DNA of 64,000 nucleotides from Buchnera aphidicola (Sarucallis kahawaluokalani) (GTDB lineage: Bacteria > Pseudomonadota > Gammaproteobacteria > Enterobacterales > Enterobacteriaceae), in the NCBI RefSeq assembly GCF_005080725.1, contig NZ_CP032999.1:151605-215604 (forward strand), written 5' to 3'. The notes beneath the pieces are model-generated. The model was not told the origin of the DNA and did no database searches. It worked only from the letters and a program-made list of their open reading frames with translations. Below, piece by piece: positions 26,285 through 35,496 of the stretch (within the stretch, counting starts at the first letter, position 1; every line of letters starts with the position of its first letter). The translations under genes and the position numbers were made by a program.

Positions 26285-28681
26285 ATGAAAAATATTATTG
26301 TTAGATTAATTTTATTATTTTCTTTATGTTGTTATAGTGCATGTAGTACTGCACAAACTAGTATTAATACTAAAAAAATAAAATTTTTAGGATTACATAA
26401 TATTTCCCGAAAAGAATTATTAAATGATATCAAAGTTAGTGAAGATCATACCATGAACATAGATGATATTAAGCATAATATTATAAAATTGTCATCTACT
26501 GGTTATTTTGATAAAATTTCAGTGTCTCAGTCAAAACATCATATTTTTTTTAAATTACACGAAAAACCAATTATTAAAAAAATTATTTGTTCTGGTAATT
26601 TTCATATTCACCAACATACTATTTTGCGACAATGTAAATTAACTGGATTAAAAGTTAGTCATATATTTCATAAAAAATTAATAGAAATTTTACAACAAAA
26701 TTTACAAAAAATATATAGTCAATATGGATTTTATGGCACAAAGATTAATATTGATAAGCAATTAGTCAAGAATAATTATTGTATTATACATATTAATATC
26801 ACTGAAGGACCTAGAAAAGTATTAAATGGTATTAATATTATAGGTAATAAATCATATCCTACAAATAAAATTCTTTCATTTTTTTCTTCATACCCTAATT
26901 TTATTCAACGAAATTTATTTCATAATAAAAAATATCATAAAACAGTTTTTGTATCTGATTTATTAAAATTAAAACATTTTTATTTGCAAAATGGGTATAT
27001 AAATTTTCATATTGAGAGTATAAAGTTTATTTCTATAAATAATAAAAATAATTTTCTAGTTAATATTCATATATTTGAAGGAGATCAATATATTTTATCA
27101 TCTGTTATATTACATGGGAATTTAGGACAATATAATCATATGTTTCAAAAAGAATTATCAACTGTACAATTATTTCATCAATATAATGTATATGATATTC
27201 TTAATGTTAAACATAGAATACAGAATATATTTTTAAAGATTGGGTGTTTACAGGGTAAAGTCTTTATAAATACTATTCTTAATAAGGAAAATAAACAGCT
27301 TACTTTAAATTTTTATATTAATCTTGGTCCAAGATTCATGATTAATAATATTGAGATACAGGGTGATGAATTTAAAAATGATCAATTATTACATCATATT
27401 TCAGATCAATTACATCCTGGATCTTACTTAGATTTAAAGCTAATTCAACAAGGTAAATTAACTTTATTGAAAACCGGGTATTTTAGATATGTTTCTGTAC
27501 ATATGAAAATTGCACCTGGTACATTAGACAAGATTAATATAATATATAAAGTCAAAACAGAAAAAGTAGATGATTTTGATGTGCACATGGGATATGAGAT
27601 TGACGAAGGTATAACATGTGATGTACAATATAATCATAACAATTGGATTTCTCGTAGTATTGATACTAATATGGATGTTTTTTTTAGTGCATTGAAAAAT
27701 AATGCTAGCTTTGCATTAAAATTTCCAAATAAAATCGATGATATTCTTTTTAGTCATCGTATTTTTTATCATGCTGTACACAACCACGATTTTCGAGATA
27801 AAAATACACTTAATGAAGTATATGGAATTGAAGAAAATTTTAAATTTTTAAAATTAAAGAATAATGTTATTACAATAGGTGTAAATTATGATCGTATTGA
27901 TTCTATTCATGATAATACATATATTTTCCCTGTTGAAAAATTTTTATTTTTCAAAGAATATAAAAAAATATTTTTACAGGATCAATTTACTTCAAATGTT
28001 ACCATTACATATTCTTGGTTATATGATACTTTTCCTAAAATAAATTTTCCAAATTTTGGAAATAAGTTTTTTTTTGAAGGAAAGATCTTTCTTAATAACG
28101 ATCACAAGAAATTTTATCAAGAATCGTTTTGTATTGAACAGTATATTCCAATATTAGAGAAGTATAAATTTATTTTACATACTTATATTAATACTGGTGT
28201 TGTATATTCATTAGAAGACACTGATCATCCATATTATGAAAGTTTCAATATAGAAAATAATAATATCAGAGGATTTTCAAATCAAGATATTTCTTTGCAA
28301 TCAGATCATATAAGTAATAATAATTCTAAAAGTTTAGTTGATAGGAAAAGAATTATTGGTGAAAATTTTTTACTTGGAAAATTTGACTTAATAATACCAA
28401 ATTTTTTTATTTTAAATAATTATTATGATAAATTTTTTAGAACATCTTTATTTTTTGATTGCTATGGTATTAATAATACGAATTGGAAAAATCTCTTATA
28501 TGATATTTTATATAAAATGAAAAATTATAATACTGTTAGTAATGTACATGCGTCAACAGGAATGACGATTATTTGGGATACACCTGTTGGTCTGATAGAT
28601 TTTTCATATGTACATCCAGTACTTTATAATATTGGAGATATTTTAAAAAAATTACAATGTCATTTTAATCATGATGAATAG
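26285..28681 (+). CDS. bamA: Outer membrane protein assembly factor BamA
   Basis: BamA (YaeT) inserts beta-barrel proteins into the outer membrane. The 798 residues begin with a signal peptide (MKNIIVRLILLFSLCCYSA, cleavage near residue 25). Five POTRA repeats follow to about 425; recognisable elements are IKFLGLHNISRKELL, ITEGPRKVLNGINIIGN, IFEGDQYILSSVILHGN and INNIEIQGDEF. The barrel contains the family motif NNIRGFSNQD (E. coli VRGF). The C-terminus reads IDFSYVHPVLYN and ends HFNHDE, without the final aromatic residue usual for outer-membrane barrels. An ATG three codons earlier (26276) is also possible; neither has a clear ribosome site. No lipid A genes flank it. Confidence 0.95.
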   Translation: MKNIIVRLILLFSLCCYSACSTAQTSINTKKIKFLGLHNISRKELLNDIKVSEDHTMNIDDIKHNIIKLSSTGYFDKISVSQSKHHIFFKLHEKPIIKKIICSGNFHIHQHTILRQCKLTGLKVSHIFHKKLIEILQQNLQKIYSQYGFYGTKINIDKQLVKNNYCIIHINITEGPRKVLNGINIIGNKSYPTNKILSFFSSYPNFIQRNLFHNKKYHKTVFVSDLLKLKHFYLQNGYINFHIESIKFISINNKNNFLVNIHIFEGDQYILSSVILHGNLGQYNHMFQKELSTVQLFHQYNVYDILNVKHRIQNIFLKIGCLQGKVFINTILNKENKQLTLNFYINLGPRFMINNIEIQGDEFKNDQLLHHISDQLHPGSYLDLKLIQQGKLTLLKTGYFRYVSVHMKIAPGTLDKINIIYKVKTEKVDDFDVHMGYEIDEGITCDVQYNHNNWISRSIDTNMDVFFSALKNNASFALKFPNKIDDILFSHRIFYHAVHNHDFRDKNTLNEVYGIEENFKFLKLKNNVITIGVNYDRIDSIHDNTYIFPVEKFLFFKEYKKIFLQDQFTSNVTITYSWLYDTFPKINFPNFGNKFFFEGKIFLNNDHKKFYQESFCIEQYIPILEKYKFILHTYINTGVVYSLEDTDHPYYESFNIENNNIRGFSNQDISLQSDHISNNNSKSLVDRKRIIGENFLLGKFDLIIPNFFILNNYYDKFFRTSLFFDCYGINNTNWKNLLYDILYKMKNYNTVSNVHASTGMTIIWDTPVGLIDFSYVHPVLYNIGDILKKLQCHFNHDE

Positions 28682-28734
28682 TGTTATAAAATAGTAGAGT
28701 TGATGTTAAAATCATTCAATAATTTTATAATAGC

Positions 28735-29169
28735 ATGGAAAATATTTTAAAATTACTACCTCATAGGTATCCATTTTTATTAGTTGATCGTATAAAATGT
28801 TTTTCGGGTAACGATCAAATTCAAACAATTAAAAATATTACTTTGAATGATCCATTTTTGCAGGGTCATTTTCCAGATGTATTTATCTTTCCGGGTGTAT
28901 TGATGTTAGAATCAATAGCACAATCCGCAATTATTTTAGCGTTAAAAAAATATCCGGAATATCGAAGTAGTAAAGGTTTTTATATTTTATCAGGGATAAA
29001 TTCTGTTAAATTTAAAAAAATTGTTATTCCCGGTGATCAACTAATTATAAAAGTAAATATTATCAAAAAATACCGTGATATTATTTTTTTTCAAGGTATA
29101 ATTTGTGTTAAAGATCATGTTGTTTGCTATGCAAAAATTTCATGTAAATATGTTTTAAATTTTTTTTAA
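28735..29169 (+). CDS. fabZ: 3-hydroxyacyl-[acyl-carrier-protein] dehydratase FabZ
   Basis: FabZ dehydrates 3-hydroxyacyl-ACP in each round of fatty acid elongation; FabI, also in this window, carries out the next reduction. The 144 residues carry LLPHRYPFLLVDR, the catalytic His45 in LQGHFPD and Glu59 in PGVLMLESIAQS. It lies between bamA and dnaE as in E. coli, but lpxD, lpxA, lpxB and rnhB are missing around it. No Shine-Dalgarno is obvious before the ATG. Confidence 0.96.
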   Translation: MENILKLLPHRYPFLLVDRIKCFSGNDQIQTIKNITLNDPFLQGHFPDVFIFPGVLMLESIAQSAIILALKKYPEYRSSKGFYILSGINSVKFKKIVIPGDQLIIKVNIIKKYRDIIFFQGIICVKDHVVCYAKISCKYVLNFF

Positions 29170-29250
29170 TTTTTATTATGTATCTTGTTATGAAATATAT
29201 TATTGGAATATATTTTACTAATATTTTATTAATATTGTGTTTACAATCTT

Positions 29251-32200
29251 ATGATACCTAAATTTATTCATTTAAATACTAGGAGTGATTACTCTATTAC
29301 TAGTGGTTTGAATAAACCACAAGAATTAATTCAACGTGCCTATACTTTAAATATGCCTGCTTTAGGCATGATTGATTATGGTAATTTTTATGGTGTAATT
29401 AAGTTTTATCAAGCTGCCTTGAAATATGGAATTAAACCAATTATTGGGGTTAAATTAAGAATCAAATTTAATTTTATTCCCAATACAGATTCTATAATTA
29501 ATATTTTAGCTATTAATAAGATTGGTTATAAAAATCTTATTATATTAATTTCTAAAGCTCAATCTCAAAAGAACAGTAGTAATACGATAGATAATAATAT
29601 TATTATACACCAAGATTGGTTAGTAAAATATAAATCTGGATTAATTATTCTTTCTGGGGGATATTATGGGGATTTTGGAAGATATATAGTTAATAAAGAT
29701 TATGATCATGCAAATTTATTTATAGATTTTTATAATACATATTTTTCTGATTTTTATTATTTTGAAATACATCGTACGAATCGTATTTATGAAGAACAAT
29801 ACATAAAATGCGTTATTCAATTATCTATTCTAAAAAATATTCCTATTGTTGCTACAAATGATGTTTGTTTTATACATGAACATGGTTTTGATACGCATAA
29901 TATTAAATTGGCTATTGATCAAGGAGTAACTGTTAATTGTAATAAAAATAATGGATATTATAGTCCACAACAGTTTCTAAAAACCGAACATGAAATGTGT
30001 ATGTTATTTCATGATTTACCTGAGGCATTACAAAATAGTGTAGAAATTGCAAAACGTTGTAATGTGGTTATTTCTACCGGAAAATATTTTTTACCGGTTT
30101 TTCCAACTGGAAAAATTAATGTGCAGGATTGTTTATTTAAGAAAAGTGTACAGGGATTAAAAGATCGTTTTCGTAATTTATATTTAAATCAAAAAAATAG
30201 AATGATAATATTTGAGAAATATAAAAAAAGATTATTTACAGAATTAGATATTATTAATAAAATGAATTTTCCAGGATATTTTTTGATTGTTATGGAGTTT
30301 GTGCAGTGGGCAAAAGATAATAATATACCAGTTGGTCCAGGGAGAGGATCTGGAGCAGGATCATTAGTTGCATATGTTTTAAAAATTACTGAATTAGATC
30401 CTTTAAAATTTGGTTTAATTTTTGAACGTTTTTTAAATCCCGAAAGAAAATCTATGCCTGATTTTGATATTGATTTTTGTATGGATAAAAGAGATTTAGT
30501 AATTGATCATGTTGCAAAATTTTACGGATTGGATAAGGTTGCGCAAATTATTACTTTTGGAACTATGTCTGCCAGGGCAGTGATTAGAGATGTAGGTCGT
30601 GCTTTAGGATATCCGTATGGTTTTGTTAATAATATTTCACAGTTAATACCTCTAGATACTGGAATTACTTTAAAGCAAGCTTTATCAAATGAATTTCATT
30701 TAATAGAATTATATCAAAAAAATATTGAAGTCAAACGTTTAATTGATATCGCTCAAAAATTAGAAGGTGTTATTAGAAATACCGGAAAACATGCTGGTGG
30801 TATTGTCATTGCTCCAAAAAAATTAACTGATTTTACTCCTTTGCAATGTGATAATAATTTTTTTATTACTCAATTAGATAAAAATGATATTGATTATGTA
30901 GGATTATTAAAGTTCGATTTTTTAGGATTACGTACATTAACTATTATGTATGATGCTCTGAAACTGATTAATCAATTTCTTAAACGTACTGATAAGAGTA
31001 ATATTTGCATTAATAACATACCATTAAATGATCACAGAAGTTTTCAACTATTACAAACTGGTAATACAATTGCGGTATTTCAGTTAGAATCGTATGGCAT
31101 GCGGGATTTGATTATCAAATTACGTCCTGATTGTTTTGAAGATATTATTTCATTAATTGCATTATTTCGTCCTGGACCTTTACAATCAGGTATGGTAGAT
31201 AATTTTATTAATCGAAAACACGGTAAAGAGCCTATTTTTTATCCTGATGCTAAATGGCAACATATATCTTTAAAACCGATTTTAGAATCGACTTACGGGA
31301 TAATATTATACCAAGAACAAGTTATGCAAATTGCACAGGTATTATCAGGTTATAAATTATCTAAAGCGGAAGTATTACAACGTGCTATGTCTAAAAAAAA
31401 AGTGCAAGAAATGTCGGATCAGCGTATGGATTTTCAAGAAAATGCTAAAAAAAATGGTATATCATATGAATTTTCAAATAAAATATTTGATTTGTTAGAA
31501 AAATTTTCAGGTTATGGTTTTAATAAATCACATTCTGCTGCTTATGCTTTAATTTCCTATCAAACATTATGGATGAAATCGAATTATCCTGCTGAATTTA
31601 TGACAGCTGTAATGAGCGCTGATCTTGATAATGTAAATAAGATTCATATTTCTATTAAAGAATGTATACGAATGAATATCAAAATTATTCCGCCAAATAT
31701 TAATTTGAGTGAGTATTGTTTTAAAGTTAACTCCGATCGTAATATTGTGTATGGTTTAGGTGCTATTAAAGGTGTTGGAAAATCTGTCGTAGAAGAAATT
31801 ATGCGCGTAAGACAGCGTATTAAGAAGTTTAATAATTTTTTTGAATTTTGTACAAATATACAATCAAAGTTTATTAATAAACGTGTTTTGGAAAAATTAA
31901 TTTTATCTGGATGTTTTGATTGTTTAAATATAAGACGAGATCGATTAATGCAATCAATTGAACAAGCAATAATTTTTTCTAATCAATATAATAATTTAAA
32001 ATGTATTAATCAATTAACTTTATTACAGCCTATGTATCAAGAAAATAAAATATTAAATGATCAATTAATCAAAAATAAAAAAATTTTTTGGTCAGAAAAG
32101 ATGGAATTAGATTTTGAAAAAGATGTATTAGGTTTTTATCTAACTGGAAATCCTTTACGTGAATATGCTATTGAGTTAAATTATTACATTAATGTTTCTA

Positions 32201-32736
32201 ATACAAAAAATATTTTTATTACTAAAAAAAATATAAAAAAAATTTTTGGGGTAGTATCTGCTATACGTTTTAAAATAACTAAAAAAAATAAACGCATTAT
32301 GTTTTTAGAAATTACTAATCAATTACATGATACTGAAGTAATTTTTTTTGATCATTTAATCTCTTTATATAAAAATAAGGTTAAAAAAAATGATATTGTA
32401 ATTATTTTTGGGAAACATGTCTTAAGTAATCCTTTAAAATCAAATAAAATTATTGCTGATTTTATGATGAGTATTGATGAAGCTAGAAATTTTTATATTC
32501 AGAAATTAATATTAATAATTAATAATGATACGTTTTATACAGACATATTACATGATATTAAAAAATGTATTCTTTCTGATGTAGGCGGTAAGATACCAAT
32601 TTATCTTCGTTATAATATGTATAATAATCAATCAAATTTTAAATTACATGCACGATGGAATGTTTCTTTAAGCGAAAAATTATTATATAATTTAAAAATA
32701 TTATTAGGAAAAAATAATGTATATTTTACATTTTAA
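29251..32736 (+). CDS. dnaE: DNA polymerase III alpha subunit
   Basis: DnaE is the replicative polymerase; its proofreading partner DnaQ is encoded at 41484. The 1161 residues equal E. coli (1160). The PHP domain comes first (FIHLNTRSDYSITSG), then the polymerase core with GPGRGSGAGSLVAY and the catalytic aspartates in MPDFDIDFCM, then NTGKHAGG, the FNKSHSAAYA region, helix-hairpin-helix and OB-like C-terminal parts. The stop codon at 32734-32736 overlaps the stop of the convergent proS, so there is no room for a terminator between them. Confidence 0.98.
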   Translation: MIPKFIHLNTRSDYSITSGLNKPQELIQRAYTLNMPALGMIDYGNFYGVIKFYQAALKYGIKPIIGVKLRIKFNFIPNTDSIINILAINKIGYKNLIILISKAQSQKNSSNTIDNNIIIHQDWLVKYKSGLIILSGGYYGDFGRYIVNKDYDHANLFIDFYNTYFSDFYYFEIHRTNRIYEEQYIKCVIQLSILKNIPIVATNDVCFIHEHGFDTHNIKLAIDQGVTVNCNKNNGYYSPQQFLKTEHEMCMLFHDLPEALQNSVEIAKRCNVVISTGKYFLPVFPTGKINVQDCLFKKSVQGLKDRFRNLYLNQKNRMIIFEKYKKRLFTELDIINKMNFPGYFLIVMEFVQWAKDNNIPVGPGRGSGAGSLVAYVLKITELDPLKFGLIFERFLNPERKSMPDFDIDFCMDKRDLVIDHVAKFYGLDKVAQIITFGTMSARAVIRDVGRALGYPYGFVNNISQLIPLDTGITLKQALSNEFHLIELYQKNIEVKRLIDIAQKLEGVIRNTGKHAGGIVIAPKKLTDFTPLQCDNNFFITQLDKNDIDYVGLLKFDFLGLRTLTIMYDALKLINQFLKRTDKSNICINNIPLNDHRSFQLLQTGNTIAVFQLESYGMRDLIIKLRPDCFEDIISLIALFRPGPLQSGMVDNFINRKHGKEPIFYPDAKWQHISLKPILESTYGIILYQEQVMQIAQVLSGYKLSKAEVLQRAMSKKKVQEMSDQRMDFQENAKKNGISYEFSNKIFDLLEKFSGYGFNKSHSAAYALISYQTLWMKSNYPAEFMTAVMSADLDNVNKIHISIKECIRMNIKIIPPNINLSEYCFKVNSDRNIVYGLGAIKGVGKSVVEEIMRVRQRIKKFNNFFEFCTNIQSKFINKRVLEKLILSGCFDCLNIRRDRLMQSIEQAIIFSNQYNNLKCINQLTLLQPMYQENKILNDQLIKNKKIFWSEKMELDFEKDVLGFYLTGNPLREYAIELNYYINVSNTKNIFITKKNIKKIFGVVSAIRFKITKKNKRIMFLEITNQLHDTEVIFFDHLISLYKNKVKKNDIVIIFGKHVLSNPLKSNKIIADFMMSIDEARNFYIQKLILIINNDTFYTDILHDIKKCILSDVGGKIPIYLRYNMYNNQSNFKLHARWNVSLSEKLLYNLKILLGKNNVYFTF

Positions 32737-34397
32737 TTTTTTTTAATTTTATTGATAATAAATTCGTAAATATTTTTAATATCTATGATATTTTTTTTCG
32801 TAATATTTTTTCTTTCTTGATATTCTACTGTATTGTTTTTTAGAGTATTATTATTAATAATAATAATATTTGGAATACCTATTAAATTAGCATCAGAAAA
32901 TATAACATTAATATGTTCGTTACGATCTTCTAGTAATACCTCTATTTTATTTTTTTTAAACTTATGATATAATTTTTCAGATATTTTTTTTATTTTTTTA
33001 CATTTATGAAAAAAAATTGGTATGATCAATAATTCAAATGGAGCAACACATTTTGGCCAAATAATACCTTTTTGATCATGGTGTTGTTCGATAATAGCTG
33101 CTATTAATCTGGTTACACCAATACCATAACAACCCATATATACTGTTTCTCTAATTTTATTTTTATTTAATATCTTTAAGTCTATAAATTGAGAGTATTG
33201 TTTTCCTATTTGAAATATATGTCCAACTTCAATACAATTTTTTATCTTGTATATTTTTTTTATCGGTGATTTTATAATATTACTAACTTGAATTGATTGA
33301 AATGTCTGATCTATAAAATTTATATTATAGTATATCTCATTAATTTTCATTTTTAATATTAGAGATTTTAAGTATAAAATATGTGTATCAATAATAATTG
33401 GAATAAAAAAAATTTTTTTTTTTATTTTTTGAATAATATTATTCATTTCTTTTTTTGTTGGAAAAACTATTTTGCGATGATTTACATCATTTTTTTTCTG
33501 CATAATTTTTTCTATATTTAATACATGATCACCACGTATTATATATCCAAAGAATTTCTGATTGATATTATTTTCATATTTCATAATGTAAATTTTTATG
33601 AAATTTTTATGTAGTATACTTGTTTGATGTACATTTTTGAGTGGTATTTTTTTTTTGTAAAAAAAATTTTTTATAATATAATCTTTTGTAATTAATTGAA
33701 TTTTTTTTTTTTTTTCTGATGTTTTTAAGATAATAAGTTTATCTTCTCCGTTTTTTGCAATTGCTTGAAATTCATGAGAATAATTTCCTCCTATAATTCC
33801 ACAATCTGCTTTTACAGAATAAAATTTTAACTGCATCTTTTTAAATATTCTTTCATATGCTAGATATATTTTTTTATATGTATCTTGTAAGGATTTTTTA
33901 TCATAATGGAAAGAATAAGCATCTTTCATAATAAATTCTTTTGCTCTAATAATTCCACCTCTGGGTCTAATTTCATCTCTAAACTTTTTTTGAATTTGAT
34001 ATAATGTTACTGGCAATTTTTTATATGATTTAATTTCTTTTTTAATAAAATCGGTTGCCATTTCTTCATAAGTTGGACTGAGTATAAATGTATGATGATT
34101 TCGATCATATATTTTTATTAGTTCTTTCCCGTATTGGTAAAATCGATTACTTTTTTTCCATAAACTGTCTGATTGAAGAATAGGAAAACATATTTCTATA
34201 GCTTGTATGTGATTCATTTCTTTTCTAATAATTTTTTTTATTTTTTGTAATACTTTTAGTCCATTGGGAAGCCAGGTGTATAATCCTGAATGTGTTTTTC
34301 GTACTAAACCTGCTTTTAACATTAATTGATGACTAGATGTATCAATATTTTTCGGTATTGATTGTAGGGTATATAATAAATATTGATTTGTACGCAT
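32733..34397 (-). CDS. proS: Prolyl-tRNA synthetase with degenerate editing insertion
   Basis: ProS charges tRNA-Pro (class II). The 554 residues match the bacterial-type architecture: MRTNQYLLYTLQSIPK, motif 2 region with KFRDEIRPRGGIIRAKEFIMKD in two parts, and motif 3 in MGCYGIGVTRLIAAIIEQ. The editing insertion between motifs 2 and 3 (about 225-385) is recognisable by RGDHVLN, but the GxGSLGP segment that E. coli uses for clearing Ala-tRNA-Pro is deleted (here KKKIFFIPIIID), and no His stands where GKHYFG is expected. A 15-base A-run (33701-33715, minus strand) encodes part of SEKKKK and is in frame. The gene is convergent with dnaE. Confidence 0.95.
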   Translation of the reverse strand: MRTNQYLLYTLQSIPKNIDTSSHQLMLKAGLVRKTHSGLYTWLPNGLKVLQKIKKIIRKEMNHIQAIEICFPILQSDSLWKKSNRFYQYGKELIKIYDRNHHTFILSPTYEEMATDFIKKEIKSYKKLPVTLYQIQKKFRDEIRPRGGIIRAKEFIMKDAYSFHYDKKSLQDTYKKIYLAYERIFKKMQLKFYSVKADCGIIGGNYSHEFQAIAKNGEDKLIILKTSEKKKKIQLITKDYIIKNFFYKKKIPLKNVHQTSILHKNFIKIYIMKYENNINQKFFGYIIRGDHVLNIEKIMQKKNDVNHRKIVFPTKKEMNNIIQKIKKKIFFIPIIIDTHILYLKSLILKMKINEIYYNINFIDQTFQSIQVSNIIKSPIKKIYKIKNCIEVGHIFQIGKQYSQFIDLKILNKNKIRETVYMGCYGIGVTRLIAAIIEQHHDQKGIIWPKCVAPFELLIIPIFFHKCKKIKKISEKLYHKFKKNKIEVLLEDRNEHINVIFSDANLIGIPNIIIINNNTLKNNTVEYQERKNITKKNIIDIKNIYEFIINKIKKN

Positions 34398-34563
34398 ATT
34401 TTAATAGATAACTTGTTTATAGTATATTTACACTACATGATAATTTATTTTTTTTAATGAAATTAAATTAGTGATATATTTTTAAAGTACTATACATTTT
34501 AATACCATATGTTTATTTTTATAATTGGTATGCTATCTTTTATAATTGTGAGGTTTTCAAATT

Positions 34564-35301
34564 ATGCAAGACGATATGCAAGAAAAAACTGAACATGCTA
34601 CATATCAACATCTAAAAAAAGCTCAAAATCAAGGTATGAAGTATTCTTCTAATGAATTGAATTCTTTATTAATTTGTTGTACTGGAATCATTATGGGATA
34701 TTTTTATTTTTATGATATTATGTTTATGTTTTGTAAAATAATGATTCTAGGTTTTTCATTTAATCATTCTATTATTAATCATATCTGTTTTTGGAATATG
34801 ATAATTTTAAAATGTAAAAAAATTTTTTTTTTATTTTTGTTATTTGTTGTTATTTATATTTTTGGTATCTTTTTGTCTTCTATTATTTTTAATGGTTATT
34901 TTTTGAATATTAATTTTATTCAGATTAATAATTTACGTTTTTATTTTTTGAATATTTTTCAAGATGTAATTTCTTATGGATTTTATATTAAATATTTTAA
35001 TATTTTGTTTAAATTTTTAGTGATTTTTTTGATTATTTATTTATATTTAAATAATTTTTTTCTTATAATTATTAATTTAAGTTTTTTGTCTTTTTTGATA
35101 TCATTAAAGATTGGATTGAAAATGATTTATTATTTTATAATATTTATTTTAATTGGATTGATTCCTGTAGTAATTATTGATATATTATGGAATAAATGGA
35201 ATTACAATAATCAATTAAAAATGAGTCGAAAAGAAATAGAAGACGAAAATAAAGATACTGAAAGTAAATCCAATATATACAGGGGAAATATACAAAAATA
35301 A
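34564..35301 (+). CDS. flhB: Flagellar export protein FlhB, truncated before the autocleavage domain
   Basis: FlhB is a membrane component of the flagellar type III export gate. The first 245 residues match: EKTEHATYQHLKKAQNQG (E. coli EKTEAPTPHRLEKAREEG type), four hydrophobic membrane segments, and the linker QLKMSRKEIEDENKDTES. The reading frame then ends at YRGNIQK. E. coli FlhB (382 residues) continues for about 130 more residues containing the NPTH self-cleavage site that switches substrate class; none of it can be read in any frame in the 195 bases before flhA. The part that forms the export channel is thus kept and the switch is lost. GAGG lies about 11 bases before the ATG. Confidence 0.93.
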   Translation: MQDDMQEKTEHATYQHLKKAQNQGMKYSSNELNSLLICCTGIIMGYFYFYDIMFMFCKIMILGFSFNHSIINHICFWNMIILKCKKIFFLFLLFVVIYIFGIFLSSIIFNGYFLNINFIQINNLRFYFLNIFQDVISYGFYIKYFNILFKFLVIFLIIYLYLNNFFLIIINLSFLSFLISLKIGLKMIYYFIIFILIGLIPVVIIDILWNKWNYNNQLKMSRKEIEDENKDTESKSNIYRGNIQK

Positions 35302-35496
35302 TTTTTTATAATTTTATTTATATTTTAAATCTGTTTTTTTATATTTTAATTATTTGATTTTTTACATTTTATATAATGTATTTATATTTCATATAATTTA
35401 CAAATTATAGCTATAAATATAAAATTTTTTGATTTTTTATGTTTATTTTTTTATTTTTTAATTTTATTTGTAAATTTTATACTGAGTGTTGAAATT

